A DNA stretch of 64,000 nucleotides from CAZNPL01 sp964574815 (GTDB lineage: Bacteria > Planctomycetota > Phycisphaerae > UBA1845), in the NCBI GenBank assembly GCA_964574815.1, contig CAZNPL010000001.1, positions 62,001 through 126,000 on the forward strand, given 5' to 3'. Positions within the stretch are counted from its first letter, which is position 1; each line of letters begins with the position of its first letter. The position numbers and the translations under genes are program-made. The notes beneath the pieces were generated by a model, which was not told the DNA's origin, made no database searches, and worked only from the letters and a program-made list of their open reading frames with translations. Below, one piece after another: positions 33,160 through 41,666 of the stretch.

Positions 33160-34328
33160 TGACGTCAGCCCCTCGCCCATACAAACCATGCCCGCGTGAA
33201 TATGAGCCCGTTTCGTTTCTGTGGCCCAGGGTGCCATGGGCAAGGCGGGACTTAGCCAAGGCTAAGTCCCGCCTTGCCCGTGCGGCCGCCGAACTGGGGA
33301 AAAGCACGGGCAAGCTTCGCCGCCACAGGCAACTCCGCTTGCCCCTGGCACATTCGGGAGCAGCCCGATTGGCAACCTGCCTCGTCACGCTTGCAATCGG
33401 GTTCCCTGCAGGCGCGGCCGAGCGCAGCGACATCCCCATCGACGAACAACTGGAGCATCGTCTGCGCGATGAGCTGGGCGACCACTTCGAGATCACACGA
33501 TCAGACCACTTCCTCCTCGCCCATGATACCAACAAGACCATCGCCCAAAGGTACCTCGCCTGGACGGAGCACGCCTTTCATGACATAACCGGGTTCCTTC
33601 GAGCATGCGACATCCCGATCGATACCGTCAACAAGCGCCTCGTCGTCGTATGCACCGCCGATTGGTCGGCTTACACGCAACTGGTCGGGGCCGACCAATC
33701 CGATCCGACGATTCGTAGTGGCTACTACGACAGAACCACGGGACGAACATACTTCGGTCATCTCAGCACGCGGCACCGCGCCCCCGATAAAAAGAACGCC
33801 GTTGAAGCGGCCATGCGACTCACCGTGCGACACGAGACCTTCCACCATGTCACCGATGCGGTCTGCCCGCGCTTGAGCGCCAACATGCCTGCGTGGCTGT
33901 CCGAGGGACTGGCCTGCGCATTCGAAACGCCGGGATCCGACGGTGAGGCGGGCCCATCCGTCGTGAACAAGTGGCGCGCCGCCGACTTCCTCGCCCGCTT
34001 CGGCGACGCCGGATCTGCCGCGCCCGAAGTTCATCGCCGCGTTGAGGCCATCGAGCTGATTCGAAACCCCGCCCGCTGGGGCAGCCATGCCGGGCTGACC
34101 GAGCCGGAGCGTTATGCCGCCGCGTGGGCAATCGTCCATTTCCTGGCCACAGAGCACTCCGAAGCATTCAAGAAGTACTTGCGACGCCTGGCCGCATGCA
34201 CGGAAGCACCCGACGCCAAGACGCAAATCGACCTGTTCCAGACGCTATTCGGCCCCGCTGACGAGCGCATGGCCAGGAAGGTCCACCGATCTGCGGCTCA
34301 AGCGATGCACGCGAACAGCCCCCCGTAG
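33159..34328 (+). CDS. DUF1570-like HExxH metallopeptidase-type protein, start uncertain
   Basis: The open frame starts at a TAATG overlap with nnrE. Its first 65 or so codons, however, run through a repeat element (33232-33350) that includes a 42-base perfect palindrome. A TTG at 33369, with GGGAG eight bases upstream, would start directly at a hydrophobic signal-like segment (ATCLVTLAIGFPAGAA) and give 319 residues. The mature part carries RHETFHHV, an HExxH zinc motif, and WLSEGLACAFE downstream with a likely third ligand Glu. Both fit gluzincin-like DUF1570 proteins. It is probably exported; the substrate is unknown. Confidence 0.72.
   Translation: MTSAPRPYKPCPREYEPVSFLWPRVPWARRDLAKAKSRLARAAAELGKSTGKLRRHRQLRLPLAHSGAARLATCLVTLAIGFPAGAAERSDIPIDEQLEHRLRDELGDHFEITRSDHFLLAHDTNKTIAQRYLAWTEHAFHDITGFLRACDIPIDTVNKRLVVVCTADWSAYTQLVGADQSDPTIRSGYYDRTTGRTYFGHLSTRHRAPDKKNAVEAAMRLTVRHETFHHVTDAVCPRLSANMPAWLSEGLACAFETPGSDGEAGPSVVNKWRAADFLARFGDAGSAAPEVHRRVEAIELIRNPARWGSHAGLTEPERYAAAWAIVHFLATEHSEAFKKYLRRLAACTEAPDAKTQIDLFQTLFGPADERMARKVHRSAAQAMHANSPP
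33232..33350. repeat. Composite GTGCCA palindromic element
   Basis: Contains a perfect inverted repeat of 20 bp with AA loop at 33239-33280 (GGGCAAGGCGGGACTTAGCC and its complement). The left end reads GTGCCATGGGCAAG. The right end at 33336-33350 carries the inverted counterpart CTTGCCCCTGGCAC. The element looks like two related repeats facing each other, within the annotated N-terminus of the DUF1570-like frame. Confidence 0.8.
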
Positions 34329-34492
34329 GATCGTGGCTCCCAACCTGTCGTGGGACGCCGAACCGCTCCCGATCGCTTGTCAGGCCCCCGCACCTGACTA
34401 AGATGGCGATCCTGTCATTCGGGCGGGCGGTGCGGCCCGCGCGTCGGCGAGGCGCCGGCTTCCGATCGTTTCATCAGATAGCTCACGGATCC

Positions 34493-35833
34493 ATGAATAT
34501 TGTCATCGCCGGTGCCGGCACCGTCGGGCGTTATCTGGCCGAGATCCTCTCGGCGGCTGGCAACAACGTGACCGTCATCGACTCGGAGTCCTCGAAGCTC
34601 GCGGCCCTGGAGAACGAGCTCGACATCCGCACCCTGAAGGCGAACGCTGCTCATGCCGAAGCACAGCGAGAGGCTGGCGTCCCCAAGTGCGACATGTTTA
34701 TCGCGGCCACGAACCACGACGAGGTGAACATCCTGGCCGCCTCGGCCGCAAAGGCCCTGGGTGCCGACAAGTGCGTCGCACGCGTCCACCACAGCGCCTA
34801 CTTCAGCGGGCGCGGGCTGGACTACAACCATTACTTCCATATCGACAGCCTGATCTGCCCGGAGTATGTGACGGCCGTCGCAATCGCTCGGACGCTTCGC
34901 AACCCCGGCGCCCTGGCCGTTGAGAACTTCGCCCGCGGCGTGATCGAGATGCAGCAGCTCAAGGTGGTCGATAAGGCCCCGGGCATAGGCGTACCCCTGT
35001 CCGAGCTGAAGCTGCCCAAGGGCGTGCGCATCGCAACCGTAACGCGCGACGATAAATCCTTCATCCCCAGCGCCGGCACCGTCATTCAGCCGGAAGACAT
35101 CACGACCCTGATCGGTGAAAAGGGCGAACTCGAAACCGCCCGCCGGATGTTCCAGACCGACAAGATCAAACGCAAACACGTGATCGTCATGGGTGGCACT
35201 TCGATGGGCGTGTGGCTCTGCCGTACGCTGCGACAACGCCACTTCGCCGTGCGGCTGTTCCTGACCGAACGCGCCCGTGCCGAGGAGCTCGCCGAAAAGC
35301 TACGGCACGTGACCGTCATCGACGCCGACCCGACCGAACCCTCCGTCTTCTCCGAGGAGCACATCGCCGACGTCGATGCATTCGTCACACTGACCGACGA
35401 CGATGAGCACAACATCCTCGCGGCAGCGCAGGCCAAGAGCTTCGGCGTCAAGATGGCAATCGCGGTCATCCAACGCTCAGCCTACCTCCATCTGCTCGGG
35501 CACGTCGGCATCGATCGCGCCTTCAGCCCCCGCCAGGTCGCGGCGAAGGAGATCCAACTGCTCCTCGAGCCCGGACCGGTCAAAGTCCTGGCGTCGCTCG
35601 TCGAGGCGACCGCCGACGTCTACGAAGTGCAGGTCGCAGAAGGGGCACCCGTTGTGGACAAGGCCCTCAAGGCCGTCACCTGGCCAAGCCCCTGCGTCAT
35701 CGGTGCGATTCAACGCGGCGAAGAAGTGTTCGTCCCCGGCGCCGACCACACGCTGCAGGGAGGCGACACCGTACTGGTCATTGGAGCGCGCGGGCTTCAT
35801 GACAAGCTCAAGAAACTGTTCGGCGGAAAGTGA
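34493..35833 (+). CDS. trkA: Trk potassium uptake regulatory subunit TrkA
   Basis: 446 residues from the ATG at 34493; the longer frame adds an Arg-rich stretch not seen in the family. Two tandem RCK units are visible. The first has the NAD-binding loop GAGTVGRYLAEIL at the N-terminus, and the second begins near 225 with HVIVMGGTSMGVWL. Each is followed by an RCK_C domain (for example the GDTVLVIGARG end). It gates the TrkH channel encoded six bases downstream in response to nucleotides. Confidence 0.94.
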   Translation: MNIVIAGAGTVGRYLAEILSAAGNNVTVIDSESSKLAALENELDIRTLKANAAHAEAQREAGVPKCDMFIAATNHDEVNILAASAAKALGADKCVARVHHSAYFSGRGLDYNHYFHIDSLICPEYVTAVAIARTLRNPGALAVENFARGVIEMQQLKVVDKAPGIGVPLSELKLPKGVRIATVTRDDKSFIPSAGTVIQPEDITTLIGEKGELETARRMFQTDKIKRKHVIVMGGTSMGVWLCRTLRQRHFAVRLFLTERARAEELAEKLRHVTVIDADPTEPSVFSEEHIADVDAFVTLTDDDEHNILAAAQAKSFGVKMAIAVIQRSAYLHLLGHVGIDRAFSPRQVAAKEIQLLLEPGPVKVLASLVEATADVYEVQVAEGAPVVDKALKAVTWPSPCVIGAIQRGEEVFVPGADHTLQGGDTVLVIGARGLHDKLKKLFGGK

Positions 35834-35839
35834 CGATTC

Positions 35840-37378
35840 GTGAACTTTCTGTCCGTCTGCCGACAACTCGGACTGCTCATACTGGTGATGAGCGGAGTCG
35901 TCCTGGCGCTGGCCGTTTGGTCCGCCCTGCAACGGCTGCTCGGCGACACCTCGGAATCCGCCCCCGTCCGCGCACTGTTGATCACCGTCGCGATCGGAGG
36001 CTCGCTCGGCGCGGCGCTCTGGATGGGCGCCCGGCGGGCCAGGGGCGATATCGGCCGGCGCGAGGCCATCCTGCTCGTGGCCACAAGCTGGTTCGTGGCC
36101 GCGGCCATCGGCGCGATGCCCTACCGGTTCTGGGCTGCGCTCAGCGTCGAGACCGATGCAGCCTTGCCCTTCGGAAGTTTCGTGAACTGCTATTTCGAGG
36201 CGATGAGCGGCCTCACGACGACCGGGGCCACGGTTCTGAGGGATATCGAATCGGTGCCGAGGAGCCTGTTACTCTGGCGAGCCGTCACGCACTGGCTCGG
36301 CGGACTGGGCATTGTGGTGCTGTTCGTGGCCGTGCTTCCTTTGCTGGGCGTCGGTGGCAAACACCTCTTCCGTGTCGAGGCGCCGGGCCCGAGCGTGGAA
36401 GGCGTCAAGCCGCGCATACAGGAGGCCGCCCGCGTTCTCTGGGTGATTTACGTCTGCCTCACTGCCGTCGAGATCATCGCCTTGCGACTCGCCGGCATGA
36501 ACTGGTTCGACTCGGTCTGCCACACCTTCGCGACCCTGGCAACCGGAGGCTTCAGCACGCACAACGCCAGCGTAGGCGGTTACGACTCGGTGGCCGTGGA
36601 CGTGATCATCATCGCCTTCATGGTCGCGGCCGGCATCAACTTCGGCCTCTATTACCAGATCGTCCACGGTGGCTGGCGCACCGCGTTGCGAGATACGGAG
36701 CTGCGTTGCTACCTCGGGCTGCTGCTCCTCGCCTCGATCTTCGTGATCATCTCGATTCACGGCCGGCCTCTCGTGACCACCACCGGCGTCGAGACGGCCG
36801 CAACCGTCGGCGACGCTGTGCGGCATGGGACGTTTACGGTGGTCGCATTGCAGACCACGACCGGATTCTGCACGGCTGACTTCAACCTGTGGGGAACTGC
36901 GACGAAGGTCTTACTGGTGGCCTTGATGTTCGTGGGCGGATCCGCCGGCTCCACCGGCGGCGGCATCAAGGTCATGCGGTGCCTGATGGCGTTCAAGATC
37001 ATCTGGGCGGAGCTTGAGCACGTCTTCCGCCCCAGGGCCGTCCGCGTGGTCAAGGTCGGCCGGGCAAGCATCGACACCGACATGAAAGTATCGACGCTCG
37101 TGTACGTTCTGAGCATCGGCTTGTTGACGGTGATTGGCGCGGTCGTACTCATGCTCCTGGAGCAGGACAAGTCGATCGATGTCACGACGGCGATCACGGC
37201 GGCTGCTGCAACGCTGAACAACATCGGGCCGGGCTTGAATCAGGTCGGCGCGGTCGAGAACTACGCCTGGTTCAGCGACGCCAGCAAATGTTTCATGTCC
37301 GTCCTCATGGCGCTTGGCCGGTTGGAGGTGTTCACCATTATCGTCCTGCTGTCGCCCAGATTCTGGAAGAGCGACTGA
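35840..37378 (+). CDS. trkH: Trk/Ktr potassium transporter membrane subunit
   Basis: 512 residues with a GTG start shortly after trkA. Four pore-loop repeats can be picked out: EAMSGLTTTGATVL, FATLATGGFSTHN, VVALQTTTGFCTADF and AAAATLNNIGPGL. The glycine selectivity-filter positions are intact. GGLGIVVLFVAVLPLLGVGG is a typical TrkH segment. With TrkA it forms a potassium uptake system at the inner membrane. Confidence 0.94.
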   Translation: MNFLSVCRQLGLLILVMSGVVLALAVWSALQRLLGDTSESAPVRALLITVAIGGSLGAALWMGARRARGDIGRREAILLVATSWFVAAAIGAMPYRFWAALSVETDAALPFGSFVNCYFEAMSGLTTTGATVLRDIESVPRSLLLWRAVTHWLGGLGIVVLFVAVLPLLGVGGKHLFRVEAPGPSVEGVKPRIQEAARVLWVIYVCLTAVEIIALRLAGMNWFDSVCHTFATLATGGFSTHNASVGGYDSVAVDVIIIAFMVAAGINFGLYYQIVHGGWRTALRDTELRCYLGLLLLASIFVIISIHGRPLVTTTGVETAATVGDAVRHGTFTVVALQTTTGFCTADFNLWGTATKVLLVALMFVGGSAGSTGGGIKVMRCLMAFKIIWAELEHVFRPRAVRVVKVGRASIDTDMKVSTLVYVLSIGLLTVIGAVVLMLLEQDKSIDVTTAITAAAATLNNIGPGLNQVGAVENYAWFSDASKCFMSVLMALGRLEVFTIIVLLSPRFWKSD

Positions 37379-37532
37379 CCCGGCGGGAATTGACCTGAGA
37401 GGCCCCACGCGGTCTAATCTGATCTGACAGCGACGCATTGGCGCGGTGCGTGCATGTGTGGAAGATCAGCCGCCGCGATCAGGCGGGACGGTTGATCGAC
37501 CCGCATCAACGAGTGAACAGGAGAGTTCCACA

Positions 37533-37712
37533 ATGTCACGCAGCTACAGACGGTTTGTGAGATTCGCGATGGCCACCGGTTTGATCGGCTCGGCTGTGTT
37601 GCCCAGCGCATGCACGATGCAGCTCCGGGACGCTGCTATCGCAGGGCTTGCCGGCTTCATCACGGACGCGGTGGCCGCCATCCTGAACGCGGCGGTTCCG
37701 CTTCCCGCCTGA
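37533..37712 (+). CDS. Tiny lipoprotein, unknown
   Basis: 59 residues, ATG at 37533 with AGGAG upstream. The signal peptide ends SAVLPSAC, a lipobox-like site. The remainder (RDAAIAGLAGFITDAVAAIL) is a single amphipathic or membrane helix. Not recognised. Its ribosome site and export signal argue that it is real despite its size. Confidence 0.55.
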   Translation: MSRSYRRFVRFAMATGLIGSAVLPSACTMQLRDAAIAGLAGFITDAVAAILNAAVPLPA

Positions 37713-37752
37713 CGTCACCCAGCCTGCGCCGCGCGCTGTCCCCGGATTCTCA

Positions 37753-37780
37753 GTGCCATGCCCACGCTTGCGTGGGCATG
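37753..37780. repeat. 28-nt hairpin repeat, copy 2
   Basis: Identical over 28 bases to 10459-10486 (GTGC then CATGCCCACGC-TT-GCGTGGGCATG). It lies between a tiny lipoprotein gene and the convergent pruA end, so it could also act as a bidirectional transcript end. Confidence 0.8.
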
Positions 37781-37812
37781 CGGCTCACAAAGCTGCCCTT
37801 GGTAGATCGACC

Positions 37813-39363
37813 TCACAGCTTCTCGGTGATCGACTTGCCTTGCAGGAACATCTGGATGTAGTCCCTGCCGCCGGCCTTGCTGTTGGTGCCGGACATATTG
37901 AATCCGCCGAACGGCTGCACGTCGACCAGTGCCCCGGTGCACTTGCGGTTGAAATAGAGGTTGCCCACGTGGAACTCGCGCCGTGCGCGGAAGAGGCGCT
38001 CCCGGTCCCGCGAGTAGAGCGCTCCGGTCAATCCGTACTCGGTGTCGTTCATGATACGCAGCCCGTCGTCGAAGTCCTTCGCTTTGATCACCGCGAGCAC
38101 GGGAGCGAAGATTTCCTCCTGGGCGATGCGGGCGCGTGGATCGACGTCGGCGATGATCGTCGGCGGAATGAAATAACCGCCGTCGGGCACCGGAGCGTCG
38201 CCGAGAACCTGTCGTCCCTCGCCGTTGCCGATCTTGATGTAGTTGTGCGTGTTGTCGAAGGCGGCCTTGTTGATAACCGCACTCATTCGGAAGTTCTCGG
38301 CCGAGGCGGGATCACCGACCGTGATCTTGCGGGCCCGCTCAACGACGCGCTCCAGTAAATCGTCGTAGACGTCGGCCACCGCGACCAGCCGCGAGCACGC
38401 CGAACACTTCTGGCCCTGGAACCCAAAGGCGGCCGTGACGACGCCTTCGGCGGCCGCTTCGAGATCGGCTGTTTCATCGACCAAAATACCGTCCTTACCG
38501 CCCATCTCCAGAATGACCCGCTTGATCCAGACTTGGCCCTTGCTGAGCTTGGCGGCCCGTTCGTTGATCCGAAGGCCGATTTCCTTTGAACCCGTGAATG
38601 CAATCATGCGCGTCAGCGGGTGATCGACGATGGTTTCACCACAGTCCCCACCGCTGCCGGGAACGAAGTTGAGCACGCCCGGCGGCAATCCCGCCTCGGT
38701 CAGGATGTCGTACATCTTCGAGGCGATAACCGGTGAATCGCTGGACGGCTTGAGCACGACCGCGTTGCCGGCCACCAGGGCCGCCGTCGTCATGCCCATG
38801 CAGATCGCCAGCGGAAAGTTCCACGGGGGGATCACGCCGATCACCCCTAGTGGGATGTACTCGACGGAATTGTCCTCGTTGGCAAACCATGTCGTCGGAT
38901 GCCGGCCTTTCAGCCGGATCATCTCGCGGGCGTAGAACTCGCAGAAGTCGATGGCCTCACAAACGTCCGCGTAACCCTCGATCCACGGTTTGCTGACCTC
39001 CTGAACCTCCCATGCCGTGAGCTCGTAGATCCGGTCACGCATGATTCGGGCGGCCTTGACAAGGATCATCGCCCGCTCTTCGGGGTCCATTCGCGACCAG
39101 GACTTGAAACGCTCGGCCGCGGCGCGAACGGCTTTGTCCGCCAGATCGGCATTCGCCTTGCTGACCTCGCCGACGACGCGGTCATAGCAGGCCGGCGCGA
39201 TCGACTTGAACGTCTTGGGACCTTTGACCTGCTCGCCGTCGATCCACAGCGAATACGACTGGCCTAGTTCCCGGCCGACCGCCTCCAGTGCGGCGAGCAT
39301 CTTCGAGCGAGGACCTTCCTGGCTGAAATCGACATAGGGTTCCGGAGCGTATGGTGGCAGCAT
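37813..39363 (-). CDS. pruA: L-glutamate gamma-semialdehyde dehydrogenase
   Basis: 516 residues of the class 4 / RocA-type aldehyde dehydrogenase family. VIPPWNFPLAI begins the NAD-binding region, FTGSKEIG follows, the catalytic Glu is in LEMGGKDG and the catalytic Cys in FQGQKCSACSR. The protein ends with typical NFNR-like and GGFNMSGT motifs. It oxidises glutamate semialdehyde from proline degradation to glutamate with NAD+. GGAGAGG precedes the ATG at 39363. No proline dehydrogenase (putA/prodh) lies nearby; the biosynthetic proC gene is upstream on the same strand. Confidence 0.92.
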   Translation of the reverse strand: MLPPYAPEPYVDFSQEGPRSKMLAALEAVGRELGQSYSLWIDGEQVKGPKTFKSIAPACYDRVVGEVSKANADLADKAVRAAAERFKSWSRMDPEERAMILVKAARIMRDRIYELTAWEVQEVSKPWIEGYADVCEAIDFCEFYAREMIRLKGRHPTTWFANEDNSVEYIPLGVIGVIPPWNFPLAICMGMTTAALVAGNAVVLKPSSDSPVIASKMYDILTEAGLPPGVLNFVPGSGGDCGETIVDHPLTRMIAFTGSKEIGLRINERAAKLSKGQVWIKRVILEMGGKDGILVDETADLEAAAEGVVTAAFGFQGQKCSACSRLVAVADVYDDLLERVVERARKITVGDPASAENFRMSAVINKAAFDNTHNYIKIGNGEGRQVLGDAPVPDGGYFIPPTIIADVDPRARIAQEEIFAPVLAVIKAKDFDDGLRIMNDTEYGLTGALYSRDRERLFRARREFHVGNLYFNRKCTGALVDVQPFGGFNMSGTNSKAGGRDYIQMFLQGKSITEKL

Positions 39364-39413
39364 GATCCGAGCCTCTCCAAAGCTGTCCCGTCCGGCGGAC
39401 GGAGTATCTTGAT

Positions 39414-40247
39414 TTACGACTGGTCGTTCTGGCTTCCCAATTCCTGACTTCGGTGGAAGGCCGCCATCACAGCCTCCACTACGTGGTCGAAAACCTTGTT
39501 CTTCTTCATTGCCTCCATGGCCGCCTCAGTCGTGCCGCCGGGTGAGGCAACCTTCTGGCGCAACACGTGAGGCGGATCGTGGGTCTCGTTCATCATGCGG
39601 GCGGCGCCGAGGCACGACTGCTTGGCCAGCAGGGCCGCGTGCTGCGGCGACAGCCCGGCCTTCATCCCGGCGTGAATGAGCGCCTCGGTGAAGAAGTAGA
39701 AGTACGCCGGGCCCGTGCCGGAAACCGCCGTGACGGCGTCCATGGTGGCCTCGGTCTCGATGTGCACGCTCTTGCCGCCGGCGTCGAAGATGCGCTGGGC
39801 GCGAAGCAGGTCGGACTCGCGTGCATGTTGTCCGGGATGCACGCCGGCCATGCCTGCGCCGACGTGCACGGGTAGGTTCGGCATGACGCGGACGACGCGG
39901 GCCTTGATGTGGCCCAATTGCTCTTCGATCGCCTGGGTGGACACGCCGGCCATGATCGAAACGACGACGTGGTCCTCTCGCACCAAGTCGGCGAAGCCGG
40001 CGAGAACCTCGCGGTATATCTGCGGTTTGACGGCCAGCAGGAGAATGTAGCTTTCCTGCACGGCGTGGCGGTTGTCGTCGGTGACCGCGATGTGGAATCG
40101 GTCGCGGAACAGATCCCGGCGCGCGTCTGCGGGGTCGGACGCGATGATTCGGTCCTCGAGCAGCACGCTGTTGCGCAGCAGCCCGGCGACGATGCCCTCG
40201 GCTGCGTTGCCGGCCCCGATGACCCCGATCTCGTATTGCGTTTGCAC
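39414..40247 (-). CDS. proC: Pyrroline-5-carboxylate reductase
   Basis: 277 residues, GTG start with GAGG upstream. The N-terminal nucleotide site reads IGVIGAGNAAEGIVAGLL. The C-terminal signature region TAVSGTGPAYFYFF...KQSCLGAARMM...VASPGGTTEAAM is diagnostic. It reduces P5C to proline with NAD(P)H. It is 50 bases upstream of pruA, which consumes the same P5C/semialdehyde pool in the opposite direction. Confidence 0.94.
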   Translation of the reverse strand: MQTQYEIGVIGAGNAAEGIVAGLLRNSVLLEDRIIASDPADARRDLFRDRFHIAVTDDNRHAVQESYILLLAVKPQIYREVLAGFADLVREDHVVVSIMAGVSTQAIEEQLGHIKARVVRVMPNLPVHVGAGMAGVHPGQHARESDLLRAQRIFDAGGKSVHIETEATMDAVTAVSGTGPAYFYFFTEALIHAGMKAGLSPQHAALLAKQSCLGAARMMNETHDPPHVLRQKVASPGGTTEAAMEAMKKNKVFDHVVEAVMAAFHRSQELGSQNDQS

Positions 40248-40343
40248 CTCGTCCTCGCTCCCTGGATAATGAAACCAAGCATTCTACATACCAGCACAGC
40301 GGACCTCAAACGGTCGGGCGCGTCGCCCCTCGCGGAACGCACC

Positions 40344-40646
40344 ATGCTCAATCTCGAAACGAAACTGGGGGTCGTCCTCATGGGCGTCAAGGTGGTTCCC
40401 GGAGCCTCCCGGACGAAGGTGGTCGGCGTGCTCGACGGCCGGCTCAAGGTGACGGTGGCCGCCCCGGCCGAAAAGGGCAAGGCCAACGCCGCCTTGACGG
40501 CCCTGCTCGCGCGCCGACTGGGCCTGTCGCGGCGGGACGTGTCGATCGAGACCGGCCACGGCTCACCTCTCAAAACGGTGCGCCTGGCCAACATCGACGC
40601 CGATACCGTCCGCGAGGCGTTCGAGCCAGCCGCCGGCAGGAAGTAG
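40344..40646 (+). CDS. DUF167 (YggU) family protein
   Basis: 100 residues from the ATG at 40344, close to the family's usual 95-100. The core VKVVPGASRTKVVGVLDGRLKVTV...AEKGKANAAL is characteristic of DUF167/YggU. An upstream ATG at 40269 would add 25 residues that do not fit. Function is unknown. It diverges from proC, a neighbourhood (proC-yggT-yggU) known in other bacteria. Confidence 0.88.
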   Translation: MLNLETKLGVVLMGVKVVPGASRTKVVGVLDGRLKVTVAAPAEKGKANAALTALLARRLGLSRRDVSIETGHGSPLKTVRLANIDADTVREAFEPAAGRK

Positions 40647-40692
40647 GGACAGCTTCGCACGTGCGGAGTTCGCGCGGCCGGGAATATGCCGC

Positions 40693-41646
40693 ATGCCAAC
40701 GATCGAGTGCGACATTCGCTGCTGGACTTGCGGGACCGAGTTGAGGGGTCTCGACTCACACGAAGTCTGTCCGCATTGCGCCAGCGCGATGGGCGAGACG
40801 CTGGACAGGCTCGGGGTCGACGCGGATCGCCTCGACATTCAGATCGACCTGGCGTGCACAGGATGTGGTTACAATCTTCGGATGCTGCCGATCGCTTCTC
40901 GGTGCCCGGAATGCTTCACGCCAATCGTTCGGTCCCTGGGCATCAACGACCTCATGTTCGCGAACCCTCAATGGCTACGGAAAGTCCGTGATGGTGTCGT
41001 CATCCTGCTGGCGACCATCGCCGCCATCCTTTGCCTGCCCCTGCTCTTCGGGGCGATGTTGACCCAGACACAATCAGAGGTGGTGCTCGCGGTTCTTATC
41101 TGCCTGTGGGCGGCGCTCTGCGTTTGTTTCGGTGTTGGTGTTTTCCGGGCGACATCAAGCGAGTCGCCGGACGGCGGTGTGGGAGAACGTGACTGGACGG
41201 GCTTCCTCGCGCGGGTGTTGGCCTGTACGCCGTTTCTCTTGATGCCGCTCGCGAGCGTGACCATGGCGCCCAGCCTTGCACTGGTCATGAGTCGATTGAG
41301 GGACGTGGCCCGCCGCGGCGCTCATCGCACGCTGTCCGTTCAGTGCACGTGGGCGATTCGGCTGCTCTATACAAGCGCCGCGCTTTACCTCCTGGCCTTG
41401 GGCTTGAGCTGGTTGGCAACCGGTAATCCGTTCTACGGCATCTTGTGGGGCACCTGTGGCGGAGGCGTCGTGGTGTTAGCCGCCGGGATCATAACGGTGG
41501 CGGCGTTGATGTCGGCTTGGTCGCTGTTGAACGAAGCGATCAGGAGAAACCGGTTCGCGTACACCTCTGCCGGCCGATTGGCAGCCGAACAACCACGCGA
41601 CGGACTACGCGGACGCCAACAGCGCGGGTGGATGTCGGGTGGCTAG
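40693..41646 (+). CDS. Double zinc-ribbon membrane protein, copy 1
   Basis: 317 residues. The cytoplasmic N-terminus has two Cys4 sites: CWTCG...CPHC (about 8-27) and CTGCGYNL...CPEC (about 56-76). At least four TM segments follow (about 105-125, 130-150, 170-190, 215-240, 245-270). The pattern CxxCGY(N/D)L-RCPECxxP is common in planctomycete membrane proteins of unknown role. A paralogue begins 21 bases downstream. Confidence 0.78.
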   Translation: MPTIECDIRCWTCGTELRGLDSHEVCPHCASAMGETLDRLGVDADRLDIQIDLACTGCGYNLRMLPIASRCPECFTPIVRSLGINDLMFANPQWLRKVRDGVVILLATIAAILCLPLLFGAMLTQTQSEVVLAVLICLWAALCVCFGVGVFRATSSESPDGGVGERDWTGFLARVLACTPFLLMPLASVTMAPSLALVMSRLRDVARRGAHRTLSVQCTWAIRLLYTSAALYLLALGLSWLATGNPFYGILWGTCGGGVVVLAAGIITVAALMSAWSLLNEAIRRNRFAYTSAGRLAAEQPRDGLRGRQQRGWMSGG

Positions 41647-41666
41647 CGCGGTGGGAGCGCGTTCGA

